Assembly: GCF_000485595.1 (NCBI RefSeq)
Contig: NW_014577106.1
Coordinates: 38,110 to 64,100, forward strand
Direction of reading: 5' to 3'
DNA length: 25,991 nt
DNA from: Priapulus caudatus
Lineage: Eukaryota > Priapulida > Priapulimorpha > Priapulimorphida > Priapulidae
This document shows, piece by piece, positions 18,191-25,991 of this stretch. The notes under the pieces are model-generated. The model ran no database searches. It was not told the DNA's origin and saw only the letters and a list, made by a program, of their open reading frames with translations. Within the stretch, counting starts at the first letter, position 1. Each line of letters opens with the position of its first letter. A program made the position numbers and the translations under genes.

Positions 18191-18378
18191 CTAAAAAAGT
18201 GTAAAATAAATTAACTAAATCTGCGAGTGCTACTAAACAGCGAAATGTGCTACTAAACACGGAATCTGCGCGGACAGGGCTTAAGATGTCGCACATGACA
18301 TCAATAACTGCCTCAAGTATCAAAATGTGTAAAAAATCATATATACTAATACAGCAAAATTGCTACTAAACGCGAAGG
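18191..18378 (+). repeat. Satellite A array, block 3 (end)
   Basis: Two final satellite A copies (GTGCTACTAAACAGCGAAAT at about 18230) end abruptly at TACTAAACGCGAAGGG before unique sequence. Confidence 0.85.
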
Positions 18379-18960
18379 GAGGTGTCCATAGGACCATCGT
18401 CGTGTTATCATAAATTGTTATGTATATCATTGGCATTTTTTACGAACTCTAACGGTAGTTAGCACACATATTCAATAAATGTCTCAGAAACACCCGCCTA
18501 AAAAACACCACATATCAGGTTGCGAGTCGAGTTTCTTCGTTCGTCCTTCGATCTTCTTCGTGGCCTCCGAAATGCTCTCGCTGCTTATTAAGGATCCTCC
18601 GGTGACGCACGTCTGTTACGCAATCGACGGCTAAAGTTTCAATTCCATCAACACAGCTATTAGTAAATGTTCTACGATTCGCTTACCAAGCTATGCCTTT
18701 CTAGCTGCATCATCAAGCTAAAATTTACCCGTAAACCTTTGCCTAATTCTACACGAGCTGCACGAGTGCCGTAAACCACCGAAAATTCCGCCAGAACTAC
18801 CTGTTTCCATGCATCACCGCAGCCAGCATGATTTATGAGAAAAACATAAAATTGCACTCAACCTAAAAATAAATAAATAATTACCATCACTACACAGACA
18901 GCGCGCTTTGACGCTGCTTTGTCATGCGACATGTTTCGCTTATAAGGCAATTCTATAGCC
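18379..18960. other. Unique spacer at the centre of the inverted satellite block
   Basis: There are no satellite words and composition is balanced. On the minus strand a two-exon frame can be drawn (18810-18729 and 18612-18515; GT-AG, phase 1, 59 residues starting METGSSGG, ending TRLAT). The second part (EHFGGHEEDRRTNEETR) has a coding-like look, but no family is recognised. A 51-codon plus-strand frame at 18479-18634 covers the same bases. Neither is accepted as a gene. Confidence 0.3.
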
Positions 18961-19590
18961 GTTGACGTGTCACACGCACGCACGTTACGTGCATCACGGC
19001 CACGCACTGCCACAACGGCACAAGCACGCACGCACGTCGCTACGTTTCACAACAGCACGCACCCGTGTACGTACACACGCACCACGCACGGCGACGTGCA
19101 CACTCACGATACGCCCCGTGTACGTACACACGCTAAGCTGTCTGCGTGTCCGTTCCGGGTGTACTTGCGCACGCAACGCACGACTTTACGTCAAAGCACA
19201 CACGCACGCACGTTGCACGGCACCCACACGCACGCACGTTAACGCGCCGACACGCACGCACGCGCGCCCGTTGTACTTACACACGCAGCACGGCTCGTCA
19301 CAGCACGCACGCACCACGCCACGCACGGTACTGACACGCCACACACGCACGCACGGCAAGAACGTGTACGTACACACGCACACACGCAACGTGACGGCAC
19401 ATCACACCCACGCACCACGTGCACAATCACCACGCATATGTGCATTACGCACGCTCGACGCACGCACTCACGCAGTCTACGTGTACGCTGCACACACACC
19501 CCACGCACGCACGGACGGTACTTGCCCACACGCACGCACGCACGAACCTTACTCACGCACGCACGCACGGATACGCCGCAAACCTCACAC
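18961..19590 (-). repeat. GC-rich block B', inverted orientation
   Basis: Dense CACGCACGCACG, TACGTACACACGCA and ACACGCACGCACG words, the reverse complement of blocks B1 and B2. A 225-codon Thr/His/Arg-rich frame runs through it only because the repeat lacks stops. Confidence 0.85.
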
Positions 19591-20070
19591 ATTTCTTACA
19601 CATTCCGCTGGCTTAGCGTATAACATTATTAACATTTAAACATGCGCATTATTGATGCACATGCCCCACATCTTCTTACACATCGCTGTTAGCCACCACA
19701 TGCCGCTGCTTCAGTATAACATTTTACACATTTTATACATTCGCAGTTTATTTATGCATCATTCGCCAACATTCTAACCCATTCGCGCACATTCCCTGTT
19801 AGTAGCACATTCCCCTTAGTACACATTTCGCTTTTAGTAGCACATTTTGCTGTTTAGTAGCACCATTCTTTATACACCATTGATACATTGCGGCAGTTAT
19901 GATGCACCATTGCGCCACATTCTTAGCACAAAATTCCTGTTCACATCCTGCCCATCATTCGCGCAAACATTCTTGCACATTCCGCCACATTCCTGCACAT
20001 TCGTGCACATTCGCGCCACATTCCTGCACATTTCCTGTTAGCTAGCACATTCGCCTTTTATAGTACCGCA
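19591..20070 (-). repeat. Satellite A, inverted orientation
   Basis: CACATTTTGCTGTTTAGTAG, TGATGCACCATTGCG and CACATTCTTAGCACA-type words are reverse complements of the satellite A landmarks. About four degenerate copies. Confidence 0.85.
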
Positions 20071-20138
20071 TAGATATGTTACCTAGCACTTCTAATTTAA
20101 CATATATTTACGATCTATCATTAAAAATGATGCAAAAA

Positions 20139-20182
20139 CCCTAAAACAGTCCCAACCCTAATCCCTAACCCTGACCCTAATT
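20139..20182 (-). repeat. Short degenerate telomere-like tract (CCCTAA)
   Basis: CCCTAA occurs four times within about 45 bases, with CCCAAC and CCCTGA variants. It is an interstitial TTAGGG-type remnant next to the satellite block, not a functional telomere. Confidence 0.6.
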
Positions 20183-20290
20183 AAATTTTAAAATATGTTA
20201 AAAATTATAAGCCCCTAGTAAACATATCCTATCGCCCACCCTTTCAAGCGCTGCCATTTATCCGGTCCACGCATAGAAATATGGAGTATT

Positions 20291-21363
20291 TATCTATATT
20301 ATTTCTATGGGTCCACCCTGCGGCGTGCACCTACTACCCCAGCGCGTATATAATATATATACGTGCTCTGATACTACTCTATATAACTAACGCTGATAGG
20401 GTCTATGTCCCCCAGGCCCCAGGGTACTATCGGAGGGTACCCTGGGTACGGTTCGATATATCGGAAAGTACCTCGGTGTACTATATATACGATATGTCGC
20501 TGCGCAGGTGCGTAGCCAGCCTTTCCAAGAGGGGGGATTCCAAACCTAATATACTTATAAAACTTCGTTAAAATTTTCGTTTTATGCTTTTATATACATA
20601 CTGTATCAGATATGTGCTATTTTGATACAAACCAGGGGGGATTCCGGAATGCCTGGAATCACCCCTGGCTATACGTCCCTGCTGCGTAACCTGCATTGTG
20701 TCCCACCGTACCCTGACTTTCACACACACAGTCTGTGAAACAGCAAAAATATTGAGATTAATTGATGAATCATCAATTAATATGAATAATTTAGAAAAAT
20801 TAATAAAAGCTAGTAGTCTCGTAAAAGCTAGTTATCATTGTAATAGGCCTACTATCATTACCATAAATAAAAATGGTTTGATATTGACATCAAATAAAAA
20901 AAAATCAATATATGTACGTGACGGCGGCAATACCTTGCGGCGGTAATACACCTCACACACCAGTATAGGGGAGAAGCGTAAAATGTTGTCATCCACTAAA
21001 AATTAGCATTTTTCTGCAAAACCATATGTATATATGGTTCTGCATGATTTTCATGATCAGCTAGTTGGCGGAAAGTCAGGGTACGGTGGGACAATGCAGG
21101 GTACGCAGCGACATATCGTATAGTACCCCGAGGTACTTTCCGATATATCGAACCGTACCCAGGGTACCCTCCGATAGTACCCTGGTGGACATAGATTCTA
21201 TCAGCATAATTAACTATAACCAGAGCACGCGTATATGATATACGTGCTCTGCTAAAACTAACTATGTAACTAACTATATATAATCTCCATATATTTTTAT
21301 AGAGATCATGCAGTGCCGGCGTGTAGCGACTGGTTATAACCATAGAAATAATATAGATATAAC
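20291..21363. mobile_element. 1.07-kb foldback element with about 250-bp inverted arms
   Basis: The arms share TATCTATATTATTTCTATGG at the outer ends, then TACGTGCTCTG, GGGTACTATCGGAGGGTACC, GGTTCGATATATCGGAAAGT and ATATGTCGCTGCG, then GTCCCACCGTACCCTGACTTTC at the inner ends. The left arm is split by a 177-bp insertion (20505-20681); the right arm (21080-21363) is intact. The centre (20724-21073) has no recognisable gene. Superfamily unknown. Confidence 0.75.
20505..20681. mobile_element. 177-bp CAGG..CGTAGCC MITE nested in the foldback element
   Basis: The ends are CAGGTGCGTAGCCAG and, inverted, CAGGGACGTATAGCCAG, with GGGGGGATTCC words inside. CTGCG is duplicated at 20500-20504 and 20682-20686. 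The intact right arm of the host element shows the unoccupied site with a single CTGCG. A second member of the family begins at 25917. Confidence 0.85.
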
Positions 21364-22517
21364 TATATATCATATTATAAATTCTTATTATAAAATCTTA
21401 TCTATAATCATATCAAATCTTATTATAAATAGTTATCTATATTATTTATATGGTTATAACCATGAAAAATATAAGTTAGAGTACACAGTCTTACCAGTAT
21501 AGTATTTTATAGTTATAACGCAACATAAATTGATTTCTATAGATTTCTATGGTTATAACGGCCCGTATAGAACATAACGAGGTTTTATGAAACAATTAAA
21601 CAATTTTCAATCGCTCTTCATTTCTTGTGCTGGGCTAGTTACACTAACTTATGAAACAATTAACAAGATTTGAATGGTTGATTCATCTGTATATATATAT
21701 ACATACAAATATATTATATTTATGTATATATATATATATGGCACAGACATAACAATAATTTTTCTGCTAGAATCTGTCGAAATAACATATATACTTATTC
21801 AATTCAAAAATCAGATATCCATATTTTCAAGAGCGCAAGCATACTTAATACGCTCTTGATATTTTAGATATAGTCTTTACTCCCTTACTGCATGGCAATG
21901 TGAGTTTAGCCCCCCCCCCCCCGTCGGATATCGATGTATCCCCCGCCGGTCAGAGATCGATCTCTCCCCCTGTCTCCGTCGGGAACCTTTCTCCTCACTC
22001 TGTCGGATACGTTATAACCGTCCTGTTCTGCCAATCGCTGGTGCCATCCCTGCTGGTTTTTTATTTCAAACCTCGATTTCATCCTAGTTATTTAAGAATA
22101 TTAAAGCTTATTTAATTATAGGCATGATATCCTAATTATTTCTGTGCGCACTTCTATATTATCAAGAGTCTATAATAGAAGATTCTATTCATTTCATCTC
22201 TTTATTTTCTATTATGGACTCTTAATTGATATTATCTTATATTTCCGTTTACGATGTTTTACACGCGTACGTATGCGTATATGGTGCGATAATTTTTTGG
22301 TCATTCGTGTGTATTAATTTTTCAATTGTATAAAAATGCGCGCCTATGTGCATGCTGCATGCGTGTGCGCGTGCGTGCGCGGGTGTGTATTGTACACACA
22401 TTTTATGAATGACATAGATTATATATATTATTATATATTCTATAATGGATAAATCTAATTCTAAATAATCTATAAATAATTGTGTAAACGTATCTATAAA
22501 CAAATCTGTAAACGTGT

Positions 22518-22568
<51 letters not shown>

Positions 22569-22826
22569 TGCGTGTGTGCGTGTTCGCGCGCTCGCTCGGG
22601 TGTAAGTGTGCGTGAAGCAGTGTAATTGTCTTTTTTCAATAGGTTGCTCTGTACAGTAGTAACACAAGAGTGGAAAATTCTTTTACGGTTAATTTTTTTC
22701 ATTTATATTGTAATTTCTGATGTACCTAATGCCATTTGAACTATCTAAGTACCAGAATAAAATTAGCAAAATTAGTAGCATTATTAATTACGATATTAAA
22801 TTAAAAAAATAAAAAGTAAAACAATG
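21364..22826. other. Non-coding AT-rich region with small foldbacks and simple repeats
   Basis: No gene. Inverted pair GGTTATAACCATAGAAATAA (21331) and TTATTTATATGGTTATAACC (about 21440-21459); hairpin TCAAGAGCG/CGCTCTTGA at about 21828-21859; C13 run at 21910-21922 followed by degenerate GTCGG-containing pyrimidine-rich repeats to 22010; hairpin with TATCAAGAGTCTATAATAGAA arms at about 22153-22235; GT/GCGT repeat at 22510-22575. Confidence 0.5.
22510..22575. repeat. (GT)n(GCGT)n microsatellite
   Basis: A pure GT run passes into six GCGT units and a short CG-rich end. A related GCGTGTGCGCGTGCG word sits at about 22359. Confidence 0.9.
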
Positions 22827-22906
22827 TTCCCCTAGCAGGATTCGAACCTGCCTACTCCCTGCCTTTAACAATATGACGTCCACGACGCTAGCCACTAGGT
22901 ATGGAA
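22827..22906 (-). pseudogene. tRNA-like sequence (degenerate tRNA or SINE head)
   Basis: On the minus strand the T arm is perfect (GCAGG TTCGAAT CCTGC), with a matching B box GGTTCGAATCC. An A-box-like TGGCTAGCG is present. TTCCATA pairs with TAGGGGA as a 7-bp acceptor stem with one mismatch and one wobble. T4 follows shortly downstream. At 80 nt it has about seven extra bases before the T arm, and no anticodon stem can be folded convincingly, so identity cannot be given. It is more likely a pseudogene or the head of a tRNA-derived SINE than a working tRNA. No CCA is encoded. Confidence 0.55.
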
Positions 22907-22908
22907 GC

Positions 22909-23661
22909 CCTGAAACGACATACGATTTTTTGAGTTTTCGAGTTTCTGAATTTCGTATCGTATATACTACTAGAGATAGAGGTCAAGCAAGGGTCACACA
23001 GGGAAGAATGTAAACACGTGAGAACACGCATTGAGAAATGTTTTTATGTCGAAAACAGACACACTGCGCATGCGTTATGACGAAGATTCTAAATTTAAAT
23101 TAGGCCCTATGCATTCCCGCTTAATAGAACACATATTTACTCTCACGGTATAGGGGATTCTAAATTTGAATTTTGCTATCTCGCTTAAAAAGGCACACAT
23201 ATTTACTCTCATGGTAGGGGATTCAAAATTTGAATTATGCTATCTCGCTTAAAAAGGCACACATATTTTTGCTATCTCGCTTAAAAAGGCACACATATTT
23301 ACTCTCATGGTAGGGGATTCAAAATTTGAATTATGCTATCTCGCTTAAAAAGGCACACATATTTACTCTCATGGTAGGGGACTCTAAATTTAAATTGTTC
23401 TTTCCCGCTTAAAACAACACGCATGTACTCTCACGGTAGAGGATTCTAAATTCAAATTGTATTTTTTACGCTAAATAACACACATTTAATCTCACGGTAG
23501 GCGATTCTAAATTTAAACTGACTTTAATGTCACCGAATAACGTATGCGCAGTTTGTTCATTTTTGGACTTCAAACATTTTCTACGACTCTCTCAACACTT
23601 TATATATATTGATAGGAAATTCAGAAATTCGGAAACTCAAAAAGTCGCATGTCGTCTCAGG
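22909..23661. mobile_element. 753-bp element with CCTGARACGACATRCGA ends and internal minisatellite
   Basis: The left end CCTGAAACGACATACGAT, continuing TTTGAGTTTTCGAGTTTCTG, matches the reverse complement of the right end (CCTGAGACGACATGCGAC, TTTTTGAGTTTCCGAATTTC) over about 50 bp. The interior is mainly a seven-copy minisatellite. No transposase. It abuts the tRNA-like sequence on the left and lies 25 bp before the SAP-domain ATG on the right. Confidence 0.75.
23085..23520 (+). repeat. Minisatellite, seven copies of a 61-71-bp unit
   Basis: Each unit starts GATTCTAAATTTRAATT, then CTATCTCGCTTAAAA, CACACATATTTACTCTC and CGGTAGGG. Starts are at 23085, 23156, 23220, 23316, 23380, 23442 and 23503. 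The 96-base step at 23220 contains an extra 32-base partial copy. The spacers are not unique, so it is not a CRISPR array. Confidence 0.9.
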
Positions 23662-23685
23662 TCGTCCATACAAAATGGCGAAAAA

Positions 23686-23793
23686 ATGTCTTTCTCTAGT
23701 AAATATGAGAGCTGGACAATTAACGACTTGAAAAGAGGAGCTGAAAAAGAGAAATGCGCGGGTTTCTGGTAGAAAGGCCAAGTTAATAGAGCG
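23686..23793 (+). pseudogene. SAP-domain exon, frameshifted
   Basis: ATG at 23686 gives MSFSSKYESWTINDLKR. One extra G near 23735-23738 then shifts the frame; the next frame reads ELKKRNARVSGRKAKLIER up to a donor-like CG|GTGAGA at 23793. The two parts together match the 35-residue SAP motif (helix-turn-helix DNA binding; LK..L..R....SG.KA.LI.RL). Similar SAP N-termini are common on repeat-derived genes of cnidarians and other invertebrates. Without the shift the frame stops 12 codons later at TAG. Either a decayed gene copy or a one-base consensus error in a live exon. No further exon was found. Confidence 0.55.
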
Positions 23794-23870
23794 GTGAGAA
23801 TCTCAAACATGGCGTCGCTTGTACGACTACAAGTACTAGCAGCAGGAGTTACCATACAACCCCGATACAA

Positions 23871-23951
23871 ACTAGCTCCAGAACTATAGTATAGCCCTTG
23901 TTCGCCACAGCCTGTGGCTAACGAGGGCTATACAATAGTTCTAGAGCTACA
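23871..23951. repeat. 81-bp foldback hairpin
   Basis: TAGCTCCAGAACTATAGTAT, AGCCCTTGTTCGCCACAG and their near-perfect inverse (CTGTGGCTAACGAGGGCT, ATACAATAGTTCTAGAGCTA) form a stem of about 38 bp with almost no loop. A typical short MITE. Confidence 0.8.
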
Positions 23952-24356
23952 ATACAACCCAGAACCCTAAATCATTCAATGTAAAATATTGAATATGTTA
24001 CGTTGCTACTTTTATTTATGAACGCGTGAAAGTAGATTGTGAGCGAGGTAGCTTGTTTAGTAAAGTAGCCAAATAGTTGCTAAAGTTACATATCCTGTGT
24101 ATTATGTCCTAGGGTATAGGTGTATCAAATTTGTGATGTGTGGGGCGTATAGCAGTACATGGTTATACTTGGTGCGATTTGTGATCGGTCGGGTCCTCAT
24201 TGGCCAAGATTGATTTTGTTAGAGCACGTATATCATAGATGTATGATATACGTGCTCTGGTTTTGTGTATACGGGAATGAATAATAAGTGTATTGTGTCA
24301 AATAAAAATTCATGTAGTCTTTGTCACATAATGGTAGGGAGAAAGACTGGAGGGGT
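23952..24356. other. Non-coding, with a short palindrome
   Basis: No gene seen. The only structured part is the AGAGCACGTATATCATA palindrome at 24221-24258. Confidence 0.4.
24221..24258. repeat. 38-bp palindrome AGAGCACGTATATCATA
   Basis: The stem AGAGCACGTATATCATA and its exact inverse flank a 4-base centre. The same hairpin motif occurs in the right arm of the foldback element (21223-21250), with half of it in the left arm near 20360. Confidence 0.8.
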
Positions 24357-25722
24357 GAAGTAGGAGTTTTGCCCCTACAGGCTAGGGCGCTCACCTAATT
24401 ATAAACCCAGGTCTACATATGAAAATATATTTCAGAAATCTATGCTGAGATACCACTTAACCTTTTGGTTAAGGGGTATCTCAGCATAGATTTCTGAAAT
24501 AAATTTTTATGTATAATACATATAAATTTAATATGTGTTAAATGCATATTCATCATAAAATATAACTCCTCTGGTGAGATATTGCGCATGCGTTAACACA
24601 CTAACGTAGCCAGATTGTGTACTGACTGGTAGGACATATATGCAGCGGGCACGTTACATGCAAGGTCTACTTCCTATTTTTGAAATGAAGTCTACTGATA
24701 CAAGTTTCTTATATAAATCTGTGATTGGATAACCCCTCTTCATTTTAAATTCATAACCTTTGCAAAATATTCTTCTTCTCTGGAAATATTGCGCATGAGC
24801 GAGCACCGTTTCAGGCGTGCAGTTCGGCCTAAATAAATGTACGTAATATAGCTTGCTGAGGGAGAGAGGGGTCGGAGACTGAAGGAAGGCGGCAGGGAAA
24901 ATAGCTGAAGGGCGGTGGAAGAAGAAGGATGCTGAGCGTGCGACAAGAAAGACAAGGGAAAGGGCGGGTGGGAATGAAGTAGGAGTTTTGCACCCTTCAA
25001 GCTAGGGCGCTCTCCTAATTATAAACACAGATCGACGGATAAGAATTTATTAGAGAAACCTATGCTGAGATACCCCCTGACCATATTAAATTCATTTTCA
25101 TCACAAAGGATAGCTCTTCTCGTGAGATATTGAGCATGCGCTAAAACAGTAACGTAGCCAGGTTATGTACTGACTGGTATATGCAGTGGGGACCTTACAT
25201 GGAAGGTCTGCTTCCTATTTCTGAAGTGAGGTCTACTGATGGAATTTTATCATATAAATCTATGTTAGGATAACCCCTCTTCATTTTAAATTCATAATCG
25301 TTGCAAAATATTCTTCTTCTCTGGAAATATTGCGCATGCGCGAGAACCGTTTCAGGCGTTCGGTACGGCCTAAATAAAAGTACGTGATATAGCGTGCTGA
25401 GGGGGAGAGGGGTGGGAGACTGAAGGAAGGCGGCAGGAAAGATAGCTGAGGGGCGGTGAAAGAAGGAGGAGGCTGAGCGTGCGACAACGAAGACAAGGGA
25501 AAGGGTGGGCGGGGCTGAAGTAGAAGTTTTGCACCCAACAGGCTAGGGCGCTCTCCTAATTATAAACACAGGTCGACGGATAAGAATTTATTACAGAAAC
25601 ATATGCTGAGATACTCCCTGACCATACTAAATGCATTTTTATCACAAAATATAGCTCTGCTGGTGAGATATTGCGCATGCGCTAAAACAGTAACGTAGCC
25701 AGATTATGTATACTAACTGGTA
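24357..25722 (+). repeat. Tandem repeat of a 540-620-bp unit, about 2.4 copies
   Basis: GAAGTAGGAGTTTTGC begins copies at 24357, 24975 and 25517 (GAAGTAGAAGTTTTGC). All carry GCTAGGGCGCTC, TATGCTGAGATAC, GTGAGATATTG.GCATGCG and AACGTAGCCAG; copies 1 and 2 also share ATTCTTCTTCTCTGGAAATA and a GAGGGRGAGAGG purine tract. Copy 3 is cut near 25722. Copy 1 is 76 bp longer because of a 72-bp palindrome at 24429-24500. Matching minus-strand frames at 24740-25000 and 25281-25538 stay open in both copies but look like pyrimidine-tract translation. Confidence 0.88.
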
Positions 25723-25896
25723 CTAGTCCATGCCCGTTAAGTGGTCAGAACTTCTGTGTAGACCACATTGTTCATGATAGAACGTTTAGTTGTGTCATTG
25801 GCGTATACAGCTAGAATATTTAGCTGCAGGGCACTTCCCACACGGCTAGCAGTGACGTAGAACTGGCTGTGACTGAAGAAGTGTTTGACCGTCACA
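25723..25896. other. No recognisable feature
   Basis: Non-coding sequence between the truncated third tandem copy and the CA microsatellite. Confidence 0.4.
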
Positions 25897-25918
25897 CACA
25901 CACACACACACACACACA
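25893..25918. repeat. (CA)n microsatellite
   Basis: About 13 CA dinucleotides run directly into the end of the next mobile element. Confidence 0.95.
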
Positions 25919-25991
25919 GGCCCGTAGCCAGCTTTCTATTGGGGGGGGTTCGTTTTTCAATGTTGGCAATTTGCTCGGCAGCGGCGTGTAC
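25917..25991 (+). mobile_element. Start of a CAGG..CGTAGCC family MITE (cut by the window edge)
   Basis: CAGGCCCGTAGCCAGC, then a GGGGGGGG run and TTCG, matches the end of the 177-bp MITE at 20505 (CAGGTGCGTAGCCAGC, then GGGGGG and ATTCC). The remainder lies beyond the window. Confidence 0.6.

Noticed and set aside
18479-18634. 51-codon plus-strand frame starting MSQKHPPKK
   Set aside because: Short, unrecognised, and overlaps an equally plausible minus-strand exon; not enough to call a gene.
18962-19639. 225-codon Thr/His/Arg-rich open frame
   Set aside because: It is the inverted CGTGCG repeat read through; the CACGCA words simply lack stop codons, and several overlapping frames are equally long.
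23085-23520. Regular repeats suggestive of a CRISPR array
   Set aside because: Units are head-to-tail and similar across their whole length with no unique spacers, in animal DNA; it is a minisatellite.
24740-25538. Paired 86- and 85-codon frames in tandem copies
   Set aside because: They translate a purine-rich tract of the repeat; Ser/Pro/Leu-rich with no motif. Kept only as a test within the tandem-repeat finding.

Overview
This is animal (metazoan) nuclear DNA, AT-rich, with spliced genes, GT-AG introns, many small non-autonomous DNA transposons, satellite arrays and simple repeats. The spliced nucleoporin Nup54 and a pirin-like exon fit a metazoan, and four CCCTAA (TTAGGG-type) units fit most invertebrates. 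The repeat load suggests a non-vertebrate marine animal such as a sponge or cnidarian, but that is inference and no species is claimed.

Layout. 1-386 is the end of a TTAA-type mobile element whose second copy lies at 7566-8164. 792-899 is the N-terminal coding exon of a pirin-like gene on the minus strand that runs off the left edge. 1650-4600 is repeat-rich: a short hairpin element, simple repeats, an orphan ankyrin-repeat terminal exon (3054-3216, plus) and a CGCGAAA-rich MITE. 4629-5279 is a single-exon four-transmembrane protein, followed within 100 bp by a foldback MITE (5366-5565). 6353-6524 holds two X-box (RFX-type) palindromes.

The best-supported gene is nup54 on the minus strand: nine coding exons between 13131 and 6765, every junction consistent in reading phase, covering 518 residues (human Nup54 is about 507). 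Only the initiator exon is missing. Two introns carry whole mobile elements, at 7566-8164 and 8793-9359.

From 14964 to about 20060 lies a large satellite block. A unit of roughly 110-140 bp (key word TACTAAACAGCGAAATGTG) alternates with CGTGCG-rich blocks. After a unique 580-bp stretch the same two components reappear in reverse orientation and reverse order, so the block is a giant imperfect inverted repeat, followed by four telomere-like CCCTAA units. The units differ mainly by one-base indels.

20291-22830 and 22827-25991 are mosaics of inverted-repeat elements: a 1.07-kb foldback element interrupted by a 177-bp MITE with a clear 5-bp target duplication, a tRNA-like pseudogene, a 753-bp TIR element enclosing a 62-71-bp minisatellite, a frameshifted SAP-domain exon, and a 540-620-bp tandem repeat (2.4 copies). 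No bacterial operon, CRISPR array or intact transposase was seen.
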